Source: DATJSN01 sp035504095 (lineage in GTDB: Bacteria; Planctomycetota; Phycisphaerae; WQYP01). Taken from it: DNA of 20,595 nt. The position numbers and the translations under genes are program-made. The stretch covers positions 1-20,595 of the forward strand of contig DATJSN010000067.1 of the NCBI GenBank assembly GCA_035504095.1. Reading direction: 5' to 3'. The notes under the pieces are model-generated. The model was given only the letters and a program-made list of their open reading frames with translations. It was not told the DNA's origin and did not search any database. Each line of letters begins with the position of its first letter. Within the stretch, counting starts at the first letter, position 1. Of this stretch, positions 8,063-15,785 are shown piece by piece.

Positions 8063-10210
8063 ATGCAAGAAATGCTTCGGGTATTCAGAGGCATCTGGCC
8101 GTACAGGTGGCGCTTCGTATTGAGTCTGTTATGCGCTTTGGGAACCAGTCTTTCTTACGCCTTTGGTGTAGCGACCATTTTCCCCATCACGAAAACTTTT
8201 GTCAGTCTGGAGGGCGTGCACGGTTGGGTGGATCAAAAAATCGTCGACGACCGTTTCAACATCAGTACGCTCGACATGGATTCATCCTTGCGCGACGGCC
8301 AACTATCTGTCGTGGTTACACAAACCGGGTCGACGGATTCGTCAACGCCGATAAAAATCAGCGCCGGAGATCAGATCAACCAGGTATGGCTCGTTGGACC
8401 GGACGGTCGGATTTTACAAAAAAGCGACTCCTGGCAGGGCATGATGTCGCTGCTCGCCGGCGCCCCGGCCAATACGAATTTCCAGTTGATGCTGCAGCCC
8501 GGTTCCGGCCGCTCCGCAACCAGGTTGGATGTCACCACACCGCCTTTGAGCCTTCTTGATCGACTGATGCTGGCCGGAGCCAACAAGCTGCCCCAGGATC
8601 CCATGATGAGTCTGCTGACTGTTTTCGGCGCATTAGTTGTCCTGTGTATTGTGGGCAGCACATTCAGGTATTTTCAGGGGTATTTGAGCGGAACTCTGGC
8701 CGCCAAAATGATCATCGATTTGCGCCGCAGGATGTATGAGAAAGTCATGCTCCTGCCTATCTCGCATTTTAACAAACGAGGGACTTCGCAACTGGTCAGC
8801 AACATGGTCCAGGACACTTATTACCTAAGCAACGGATTGACGATTCTTTTGGGAAGAACCATTCTGGAACCGGCCAAGGCAATTGCCGTCGCGATCATGG
8901 CGATTTGGGTCGATTGGAAATTGTTTCTCGCCACCGTCGTATTGTTTCCGATCATCGGGTTTATTATCTACAAATTCAGCAGAATGATGCGCAGCGCCGC
9001 CAGCAGAAGTCTTAAACAATCATCAACCCTTATGGAAACCATCGACGAAGCGCTCACCGGCCTGAAAATCGTCAAAACTTATAACTCGGAAGGTTATGAG
9101 CGACGCCGTTTCGCCGCAGTCAACAAAGATTACTACAAGCTCCAATCCAGAATGATCCACTATACTTCGATTTCCAAACCGATCATTGAATTGGCGGCAA
9201 TAGTCCTCATTAGCATTCCGATACTTGTGACGGCGAATTTCGTGCTGCATAACTCGATCAGCCGTGAATCATTTTTTCTTATGCTCGCATCGCTTGTCGC
9301 GATTTTTGAACCGCTTAGAAAACTCGGTGATTTGAATACAAATTTTCAAATGACGCGTTCCGCCGCGGAAAGAATATTCACCGTTATCGACATGGAACCC
9401 GAACCCAATGCCCTGGCCAAACTGCCGAAAATAGCGCCACATGCAAAAAGCATTGAATTCGAAAATGTTTCATTTACCTATCCCGAAAGTCGCCATCCAG
9501 CAATTCAGAATATAAGCTTTACGGTCACGTACGGAGAAAAAATTGCGATTGTTGGCGCAAATGGCTCGGGCAAAACGACCCTTCTTGCCCTTTTGCCAAG
9601 GCTTTATGTCCCTTCCAAAGGTCGAATTCTTATTGACGGCGTCGACGCCGCCACTGTGTCTTTAAAATCTTTGCGGCGGCAAATCAGCCTGGTGACGCAG
9701 GACACCATTCTTTTTAACGATACGCTTTATAACAATATTGCTTATGGTTCGCGCCATGCGGAGCCCGGGCGTGTTATGGATGCAAGTCGGAGAAGTTATA
9801 CCGACGAGTTCGCCCGAATCATGCCCGACGGCTATCAAACGCGCATCGGTCCATCCGGCGTTCGGCTTTCGGGCGGTCAAAGACAGCGAATCGCCATCGC
9901 CCGGGCGATTCTGCGCGACACGCCGATTTTTATTCTCGACGAGGCAATGAGCCAGATCGATTCGAACAGCGAAGCTAAAATAAGTTCGGCTCTTGAAGAG
10001 TTTATGTTGGGGCGCACCACTTTTGTAATCGCCCACCGGTTTACCACAATTCTTTCCGCCGAGCTGATCATCTGCCTGAAAAATGGGTCTATTGCGGGCA
10101 TGGGAACGCACGAATATTTGGAACAAAACTGCCCGACCTACCGGCAGTTATATGAAACGCAGCTGCTCGATAGAAATCGCAAACCGCCCAAGGAGCTTGT
10201 GGTAAAGTAA
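8063..10210 (+). CDS. ABC exporter (fused TMD-NBD), MsbA/PglK-like glycolipid flippase
   Basis: This 715-residue half-transporter would dimerise to flip a lipid-linked substrate across the inner membrane at the cost of ATP. TM1 lies near residues 18-40, and the next clear membrane span is near 182-202. Later spans surround the 265-310 and 370-430 regions. The ATPase domain has Walker A GANGSGKT (about 498-505), a Q-loop VTQD, signature LSGGQ (602-606), Walker B IFILDE (622-627) and the AHRF switch histidine; all key residues are present. The unusual feature is about 130 residues between TM1 and TM2, beta-rich and probably extracytoplasmic, where MsbA has only a short loop. I chose the ATG at 8063 with GAGGA upstream over the GTG at 8018, which overlaps the previous gene. 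Neighbouring transferases point to an oligosaccharide-lipid substrate rather than a drug. Confidence 0.92.
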   Translation: MQEMLRVFRGIWPYRWRFVLSLLCALGTSLSYAFGVATIFPITKTFVSLEGVHGWVDQKIVDDRFNISTLDMDSSLRDGQLSVVVTQTGSTDSSTPIKISAGDQINQVWLVGPDGRILQKSDSWQGMMSLLAGAPANTNFQLMLQPGSGRSATRLDVTTPPLSLLDRLMLAGANKLPQDPMMSLLTVFGALVVLCIVGSTFRYFQGYLSGTLAAKMIIDLRRRMYEKVMLLPISHFNKRGTSQLVSNMVQDTYYLSNGLTILLGRTILEPAKAIAVAIMAIWVDWKLFLATVVLFPIIGFIIYKFSRMMRSAASRSLKQSSTLMETIDEALTGLKIVKTYNSEGYERRRFAAVNKDYYKLQSRMIHYTSISKPIIELAAIVLISIPILVTANFVLHNSISRESFFLMLASLVAIFEPLRKLGDLNTNFQMTRSAAERIFTVIDMEPEPNALAKLPKIAPHAKSIEFENVSFTYPESRHPAIQNISFTVTYGEKIAIVGANGSGKTTLLALLPRLYVPSKGRILIDGVDAATVSLKSLRRQISLVTQDTILFNDTLYNNIAYGSRHAEPGRVMDASRRSYTDEFARIMPDGYQTRIGPSGVRLSGGQRQRIAIARAILRDTPIFILDEAMSQIDSNSEAKISSALEEFMLGRTTFVIAHRFTTILSAELIICLKNGSIAGMGTHEYLEQNCPTYRQLYETQLLDRNRKPPKELVVK

Positions 10211-10220
10211 ACACGATTTG

Positions 10221-10970
10221 ATGATATTGCATGAGGCGGCGCTTCAATTTTCCACATTCCAGCAGAACATGTCGCGTTGGAGTCCGTGTTATATGGGTTT
10301 GATTGTATATACCGCTATTACGGATAATTACGACGTTTTAAACGATCCGGCGGAAGAGGTTTGCGCCGGCGCTGAATTTGTTGCTTTTGTGGAAAATTCC
10401 GTCGTATCCCGGCGTTGGGAAACAAGGCCTCTTGAACAAAACGATAATGACCCGAAACGTCGCTCTGGATTTTACAAAATACTTTCCCATCGTGTTTTGC
10501 CGAATGCTGAATTTACCCTGTGGATTGATGGCTCCATTGACTTGATTATGCCTTTCCCAATAACCAACCTTATGGATTATCTTCGGGACGCGGATTTAGC
10601 GATCTTTGAACATTCATCGCGTTGCTGCGTTTACCAGGAAGCCTGTGAAATTCTCCGGCGCCATTTGGATAATCCACGAACGGTATATGAGCAGGTGATG
10701 CGTTACACGCGGCAGGGCTATCCGGCCAATATGGGATTGGGTGCAAACACGGTTATATTGCGGCGGCACAATAAACGAATAAAAGCGTTCAATGAAGCGT
10801 GGTGGCGGGAAATTCAGAACGGGTCCAAACGCGACCAGTTAAGTTTTAGTTACGTCGCCAACAAGTGCGGACTTAAATATAACGTGTTTCCCAATAGCGT
10901 TCGGAGAAACAGCCTTTTTCGCCAAAGGCCGCATATTGGTTCAGCAGTCGATTTCGGAGAAAAAACTTGA
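10221..10970 (+). CDS. DUF616 (TOD1/MUCI70-like) putative glycosyltransferase
   Basis: The 249-residue protein matches my memory of the DUF616 family: VYTAITDNYDVL, FVAFVENS, KILSHRVLPNAEFTLWIDGS, IFEHSSRCCVYQEA, a GYPANMGLGANTVILRRHN segment and RDQLSFSYVANKCG. DUF616 proteins are known mostly from plant TOD1/MUCI70-type proteins linked to cell-wall polysaccharide, and they occur in bacteria beside glycosyltransferases. LWIDGS is the probable metal or donor site. It starts 10 bases after the ABC exporter stop. The ATG at 10221 lacks a ribosome binding site, and the core begins only at residue 25, so a later start (ATG near 10293) is possible. Its stop overlaps the next start, indicating translational coupling. 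The specificity is unknown; a pectin-like or uronic-acid substrate would only be analogy. Confidence 0.85.
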   Translation: MILHEAALQFSTFQQNMSRWSPCYMGLIVYTAITDNYDVLNDPAEEVCAGAEFVAFVENSVVSRRWETRPLEQNDNDPKRRSGFYKILSHRVLPNAEFTLWIDGSIDLIMPFPITNLMDYLRDADLAIFEHSSRCCVYQEACEILRRHLDNPRTVYEQVMRYTRQGYPANMGLGANTVILRRHNKRIKAFNEAWWREIQNGSKRDQLSFSYVANKCGLKYNVFPNSVRRNSLFRQRPHIGSAVDFGEKT

Positions 10971-12034
10971 TTAAGGTGGCCATTGGTCCGGAAGTAAATG
11001 CACCGTCCTGGAACTGGGTCGGATTCGATACGCTGCGCGAACTGTCAAAATATTTTAATGTTGAAGCGTTTTCTCATGAGCCGCCGGAATGCGACCTTGT
11101 CATTTATGTCAAGCAGCCGCCCAAAAATTTTCCCGCGACCAGCTCTACTAAAATTTTGTATTTGCCGATCGATTATTTTGAAAATCCGGAATCTATTCAA
11201 GCCAGCGCCGGTTTTCTAAAATCCTGCGCGGCAATCGGATGTCATTGTGAACGCCTGATGCCGCACATGCAGCCTTACTGTAAAGATGTTTTTTTTATCG
11301 AGCACCACGGGAAATATACCCTGCCCCAGATCAATCAATTTAAAAGAGATGGTTATGTTTTATGGATCGGGAGCATGGAATACGTTGTTTATCTCCTTAA
11401 ATGGCTTCAGATACATCCAGTTGGACCCGAGTTGCGTCTGGCTACCAATTATTTAAGCAGGTCTGGTACACAAAAATGTCTGGCTCTGGCTGAAAAACTC
11501 GATCTCAAAATCAACATCTCCGACACGCACATCAACGAATATCGCCTGATTTACTGGTCCGAACGATCCCAATTTCGCGCCATGCGGGAGGCCAAAGCCG
11601 CGCTGGATATTAAAGCCGGCCCATGGCTTCTGGAATCCAACGCCGTTTCTTTGGAAAAATCTCCTGCAAATCGACCCCGGACGGATTCAGACGTTTTTCA
11701 TGACGACATCCAAAATCGAATTTGGTGCCAGCAGCTTAAGCCTCCAACCAAAGCACAGAAATTTGTGGCTTCAGGAATTCCTTTTGCGATGAACCAGGAC
11801 TCCTATAGCTTTGAACACCTGAAAAAGAACGGCTTTACTCTTAGCCCGCCTCAGGATCAGCAGTGGTGGTTCTCTGAAGAATACTGGCGCTTGACTGCCG
11901 CTCATGCCGCGGAACTGCGCCGTCTTACATCGTTGGAATATATCGGACTCCAATTTAAGGCCGTTATTGAACGTACCGTTCAACAATCGCCTGATGTTGT
12001 TCCGGATATATCCGAAGCCGTTTCCAAACCATGA
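10967..12034 (+). CDS. GT-B-like glycosyltransferase candidate
   Basis: The gene begins with TTG at 10967, overlapping the upstream stop in TTGA, with GGAG at 10956-10959 seven bases upstream; this decides the start and implies coupled translation. The 355-residue product does not match a family I can name with confidence. Its shape resembles a two-lobed GT-B enzyme. The N-terminal lobe has IKVAIGPEVNAPSWNWVGFD, CDLVIYVKQPP and ILYLPIDYFE. A central hinge has GYVLWIGSMEYVVYLLKWL. The C-terminal lobe has LKPPTKAQKFVASGIPFAMN, which resembles the donor-binding Lys-Gly-Ile-Pro stretch of GT4-type enzymes. No signal peptide or membrane span is seen. It is the last gene of the 5644-12034 operon, followed by 141 bp and a promoter. 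A glycan-modifying role is inferred from fold and context. Confidence 0.75.
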   Translation: MIKVAIGPEVNAPSWNWVGFDTLRELSKYFNVEAFSHEPPECDLVIYVKQPPKNFPATSSTKILYLPIDYFENPESIQASAGFLKSCAAIGCHCERLMPHMQPYCKDVFFIEHHGKYTLPQINQFKRDGYVLWIGSMEYVVYLLKWLQIHPVGPELRLATNYLSRSGTQKCLALAEKLDLKINISDTHINEYRLIYWSERSQFRAMREAKAALDIKAGPWLLESNAVSLEKSPANRPRTDSDVFHDDIQNRIWCQQLKPPTKAQKFVASGIPFAMNQDSYSFEHLKKNGFTLSPPQDQQWWFSEEYWRLTAAHAAELRRLTSLEYIGLQFKAVIERTVQQSPDVVPDISEAVSKP

Positions 12035-12089
12035 TCGCACATGGCGATGATGAAAAATAGACTCATCTCCTCGCGCTATCCATTATCGC

Positions 12090-12165
12090 AACGCGGCCGT
12101 TTTAAGAACAATTGACCACGTCGAATTGACTCATAAAATGCAGTTCGTGCTTAAAAATCAAAGAA
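12090..12165 (+). repeat. Copy B of duplicated promoter-leader block
   Basis: This is the partner of 5402-5478, with identical blocks AACGCGGC, AAGAACAATTGA and AAAAATCAAAGAA at the same spacing. Here it lies directly before the GT10 gene. The end of the block merges into that gene's ribosome binding site, AAGAAGG, eight bases before the ATG. Confidence 0.65.
12112..12139 (+). promoter_or_regulatory. Candidate promoter of the GT10 gene
   Basis: TTGACC at 12112-12117 and TAAAAT at 12134-12139 are 16 bases apart, which predicts a start near 12146 and a leader of about 30 bases with the AAGAAGG ribosome binding site. It lies inside repeat copy B. Confidence 0.5.
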
Positions 12166-12175
12166 GGCTGTAAAA

Positions 12176-13447
12176 ATGAAGAAGCCGACGACGACAGTTT
12201 GGATTCGCGAAATCAATGTCGCAGGGAAACGCTTTAAATTTACCTGCGGCGATCGAAAGTCGTCGCGAATGACCTTGCGACCGGATCACCGCATTGAAGG
12301 CGCACCATCCGTTTGCGAGCATAGTTGGGAAATCGAATCAGGAAAACTAATCCTCCGTCATCGCAACGGACAAAGGACGATGGAACTTTCCGCTGACGGT
12401 GAAGGGCGTTACGTTGGAAACGATTTGATTGGACCTGGTTCCACCAAAGCGGAACTGAAACTGGACTGGCGCGCTAGATTTTTTAAGACAAACAATTTTA
12501 TGCGTCGCGTCAGATACCTTTTGCATGCTGAAAAACGGCCGTCAAAAACTCTTTCTTTGCGGGAATTGATCGTGCATAACGGCATCGGATTGCGGTTTGA
12601 ACGCAAAAAAATTCGCTGGATTTTCTCCACCGCCACTGAGATGCGGTTTTTTCATAAGGCTTTGCTTCCGTGGGTTTTCCCGAATTTCAACCCCATTAGT
12701 GCCAATGAACCCGCCGATTTTACCGTCGGCGTGTATTTGGACGACCAAACAATTCAGAACTCTTTTGCCGAACTTTCCGGACGAAAGTTTCTGCTTTCCG
12801 GCGAAATGGAAACGCGGCATCCGCACATCGCAGATTGCCATAGTTTTGTTCAGAATCCATTACCTAACGACGACCCGATGTATATGCGATATTCTCCGAC
12901 CTTCTGCTGTTGGACCCCGCCGCGAGACCGGGCCAAAACTGACAAATGTTCGGTGGTGGATAGCGGTCAATACACCTGGCGAGCCAGGATGATCTACGAT
13001 CTGGCTGAACGTATTCACGATGTGGACATTTTCGGCAAGCTCTCCGGTCACCCGCTGGGAGGATATCACTGGAAAAACGGCCGGAGCCACTTCGGTAACG
13101 ACAAATATTTAGGGTTAGAGCATTATTGCTTTTATCTGGCGATCGAAAGGGCCGTGGCTAACGACTACATAACAGAAAAGTTCAATGACGCCGTGATGTG
13201 CAACGCCCTTCCAGTTTATAACGGGGCGCCAAACGTCCAGGAATACGCCATTCCCGAATCCTATATACTGACCTCTGAAATTGATAAAGTGGACTGGAAT
13301 AATTGGCGGCGAGAATATGAAAGACGGCTGCCGGCGCTAATGGCACAAAAAGAACTAATCCGCATGAAATTAAATCTGTTTTCTTATTTTCATCTGCTTA
13401 CCGAGAATTTATCGTTGTTAGATCGTCGTCGGCCAATGACTCAATAA
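12176..13447 (+). CDS. GT10 fucosyltransferase-family protein with N-terminal beta domain
   Basis: The 423-residue protein ends in a GT10 (alpha-1,3/4-fucosyltransferase) catalytic lobe. DVDIFGKLSG (about 283-290) and HYCFYLAIERAVANDYITEK (316-335), then LPVYNGAPNVQEYAIPESYI (345-364), match the family donor-binding region with its Tyr-Ile-Thr-Glu-Lys core. Such enzymes transfer fucose or a related sugar from GDP-linked donor, without a DXD metal site. Residues 1-95 are an extra, probably beta-sandwich domain (WIREINVAGKRFKFTCGD, then an IEGAP and WEIESGKLIL pattern) not found in ordinary bacterial GT10 enzymes; it could bind glycan or anchor the enzyme. No signal peptide or membrane span is present. 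The ATG has AAGAAGG eight bases upstream. It may be transcribed from its own promoter, separately from the operon before it. Confidence 0.88.
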   Translation: MKKPTTTVWIREINVAGKRFKFTCGDRKSSRMTLRPDHRIEGAPSVCEHSWEIESGKLILRHRNGQRTMELSADGEGRYVGNDLIGPGSTKAELKLDWRARFFKTNNFMRRVRYLLHAEKRPSKTLSLRELIVHNGIGLRFERKKIRWIFSTATEMRFFHKALLPWVFPNFNPISANEPADFTVGVYLDDQTIQNSFAELSGRKFLLSGEMETRHPHIADCHSFVQNPLPNDDPMYMRYSPTFCCWTPPRDRAKTDKCSVVDSGQYTWRARMIYDLAERIHDVDIFGKLSGHPLGGYHWKNGRSHFGNDKYLGLEHYCFYLAIERAVANDYITEKFNDAVMCNALPVYNGAPNVQEYAIPESYILTSEIDKVDWNNWRREYERRLPALMAQKELIRMKLNLFSYFHLLTENLSLLDRRRPMTQ

Positions 13448-13547
13448 GAATTGAATTTTAAAATTTCAGGTCCTTTTCAATTTAATGATATTGGCAGAAA
13501 ATGAGCTCGCGCAGACACTGTGTGAATAATTAGGAGATTTTAACCGA

Positions 13548-14499
13548 ATGTCGCAGAACCCTGTTATCACTTCATTATCCCAACCTTTAACAACGAACGC
13601 TTCCTTGCCCCCACGGTCAAATCACTACAGGCACAGACATTGAGAGATTGGGAACGCGTTCTGGTTGATGACGGTTCACGCGATGGCACCTGGAATATTG
13701 TTCAGGCTTGCGCTGCGGAAGATCCGCGCATAAAACCATTTAAAATTAATAACAGTGGGACGGCAGCCGCGAGAAATTTCGGGCTTGATCAATCTGACCG
13801 GCGCACTCAATTCATTTCCTTTATGGATCATGACGATCTCTTTCTTCCTGACGCGCTGGATGGCCTTGTGAATTGTGCGGCTGCCGCTTATGATTGTATC
13901 GGAGCCCATGGTCTGGCCGATAAGGTCGATACCGATGGACGTCTTTTGAACCCTGGCAGGATGTCCACGGAATTGCGCCAGCGGCTTGCCATTCAAGGTT
14001 CATCGGTGCATCCTCTTTCACCTGATAGTCTCACAGGACTAAGCACCTTCATTGCCAGCGCCATCTTCCCGCCTGGCGTGGTCATACTTAAACGGTCCGT
14101 GGCGAAAAAATCGGTCATCTCGATTGCTCATTGCCGGCCGTGGATGACTGGGATTACTGGATTCGAGCCACACGCCACGGCAATTTTGCGTTTCTCGATC
14201 AGGTGGTGTGTTATTATTACCGCCACGAAAACAACGCCGGCCGTGCATTTAAAATTGGGACGCGCACCACTCGTTTGATGCGCTATAAGGCTTTCTTTTC
14301 ACCCGAAAACACCCCTGAGCAGAAAGATCTTATGAAGCGATATTATCGCGCCCAGCAACGGGAGGTTTTAGCCGAAAAATGGGCGCGTTGCTGTGCATCA
14401 TTTCGTGAGGGAAAACTGCCTGCCGGATGCCGGGACTTGTTCCCCGTAGCCGGCAGAATTCTCAAGCTTCTTAGAGGTTTTCCAAACAAACGCGGATAA
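13548..14499 (+). pseudogene. Family 2 glycosyltransferase broken by two frameshifts
   Basis: An ATG at 13548 with AGGAG at 13532-13536 opens a GT2 gene, but its frame stops after about 30 codons. The true continuation is in another frame from 13571: HFIIPTFNN, LQAQTLRDWERVLVDDGS, AAARNFGLD and the metal site FMDHDDL. At a run of six A (14105-14110) the coding frame shifts again to KIGHLDCSLPAVDDWDYWIR and VVCYYYRHENNAGR, ending at 14499. Both shifts are of the -1 type, as if one base had been lost at about 13570 and one A from a run of seven. Restored, the protein would be about 317 residues, normal for GT2. The intact domain content suggests recent decay, sequencing error at one site, or strain-specific phase variation at the A tract. 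As it stands the gene should give no full product. Confidence 0.85.
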
Positions 14500-14726
14500 C
14501 GAACCATAATCTCATGCTGGCCATAGCCACATCTTTTTGTCATACTCGTATGCAGCAGAGTGTTAAAAAATCGCCAAAAATCAGGTTAAGTTTTACAAAA
14601 CCCGTTCCCATGACACAACACCCTTAAGCCGGTACAATGCCGCCGCGCCAAGGGTCTCTAAGATTCGTAATTTAGCCGTTTGTGATCCTGGTTTAATCGT
14701 TTTTCACCAAATGTAAGGCTTAAAAT

Positions 14727-15707
14727 ATGGATTTGCCGTCCAATTATAAAAACAGGCCTGGAAAAGTCCTTTTAACCGGCGCGGCGGGGTTTTTGGGTTC
14801 TCACCTTGCTGAAGCATTGCTCGAACTCGGCCACAATGTTACCGGCGTGGATTCATTGATTACCGGCTCGCTGGAAAACGTGGCCCATTTGGATGGCCAT
14901 TCCCGTTTCCGGCTTTTGCAAATCGACCTGTCTGCCAGTTTGCCCAGGGAAATTACCCAGCAAAAATTTGATCGCATCTGGCATCTGGCCAGCCCCGCAA
15001 GTCCAGTCGGATATGTTAAACACCAGATTACCACGCTAAAGGTCAATTCCCTGGCTGCCGTGGAACTTTTGGAACTTGCCCACCGCAGCGGAGCGCGAAT
15101 TTTTGTCGCATCCACCAGCGAATGCTACGGCGATCCGGCGGAACATCCTCAAAAGGAAACCTACTGGGGCAACGTTAATCCGGTCGGCATGCGCAGTATG
15201 TACGACGAAAGCAAACGATTCATGGAAGCCGCGGCCATGGCTTATCACCGCGAACGCGGCGTCGATACGCGAATTGTGCGAATTTTTAACACGTATGGTC
15301 CGCGCCTGGCGCTCGACGACGGCCGCGTGGTGGTTTCCTTTATTACGCAGGCGCTCAAAAACGAGCCCATGACCGTCCAGGGTGATGGCAGCCAGACTCG
15401 ATCGCTCTGCTATGTGGATGATGAAATACGCGGATTTTTACTTTTGATGGAATCCGAACCGTATCATTTACCCGTGAACATCGGTAATCCCGAAGAAATA
15501 AGCGTACTGGAACTGGCCCGGGAAATACGCCAACTCACCAATTCCAAAAGCGAAATTATTCATACTCCCCTGCCACAGGACGACCCGCATAAACGCCGCC
15601 CCGATATTTCACTGGCCCGCAAACTTCTGGGATGGGAACCGAAAATCCAGCGGCATGAAGGCTTGCTGCGCACCATCGAATTTTATCGCCGAAAACTGGG
15701 TATTTAA
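14727..15707 (+). CDS. uxs: UDP-glucuronate decarboxylase (UDP-xylose synthase)
   Basis: This cytosolic NAD-dependent short-chain dehydrogenase-type enzyme of 326 residues converts UDP-glucuronate to UDP-xylose, supplying a sugar donor for the locus. GAAGFLG (18-24) is the Rossmann glycine motif. HLASPASPVGY, ASTSECYGDPAEHPQKETYW (128-147), NVNPVGMRSMYDESKR (149-164) and FNTYGPRLALDDGRVV are characteristic of this subfamily. The catalytic Thr/Ser130-131, Tyr159 and Lys163 are present. The length is normal for the bacterial enzyme, which lacks the membrane anchor of animal forms. TAAGG about eight bases before the ATG supports the start. It follows a 227-bp gap after the broken GT2 gene, so it probably has its own promoter. 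A related 4,6-dehydratase is less likely because of the exact subfamily motifs. Confidence 0.92.
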   Translation: MDLPSNYKNRPGKVLLTGAAGFLGSHLAEALLELGHNVTGVDSLITGSLENVAHLDGHSRFRLLQIDLSASLPREITQQKFDRIWHLASPASPVGYVKHQITTLKVNSLAAVELLELAHRSGARIFVASTSECYGDPAEHPQKETYWGNVNPVGMRSMYDESKRFMEAAAMAYHRERGVDTRIVRIFNTYGPRLALDDGRVVVSFITQALKNEPMTVQGDGSQTRSLCYVDDEIRGFLLLMESEPYHLPVNIGNPEEISVLELAREIRQLTNSKSEIIHTPLPQDDPHKRRPDISLARKLLGWEPKIQRHEGLLRTIEFYRRKLGI

Positions 15708-15785
15708 GACCGCTGTTGATTTGTACGTTTCCGCGCATAAAGTTAATCGTGTTTAATCGAATACTCCCCGCAGGAGGCTCAAAAC

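Noticed and set aside
9662..10126. 154-codon open frame on the minus strand
   Set aside because: Antisense to the ABC ATPase signature and Walker B region; no recognisable motifs.
12041..12115. Small frame of 24 codons between the GT-B-like and GT10 genes
   Set aside because: No ribosome binding site, and it overlaps the duplicated promoter-leader block whose other copy does not keep the frame.
14105..14110. Programmed -1 ribosomal frameshift at the six-A run
   Set aside because: The preceding base is G, so the tandem slip would mismatch in the P site, and a second unrelated frameshift lies upstream in the same gene; mutation or error is simpler.
14540..14600. Possible third copy of the promoter-leader block
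   Set aside because: Only ATGCAG and an A-rich stretch followed by ATC match; the conserved cores AACGCGGC and AAGAACAATTGA are missing.
15742..15760. Direct repeat TTAATCG, also seen once near 14693
   Set aside because: Seven-base repeat in AT-rich spacer DNA can arise by chance; no consistent distance to start codons.
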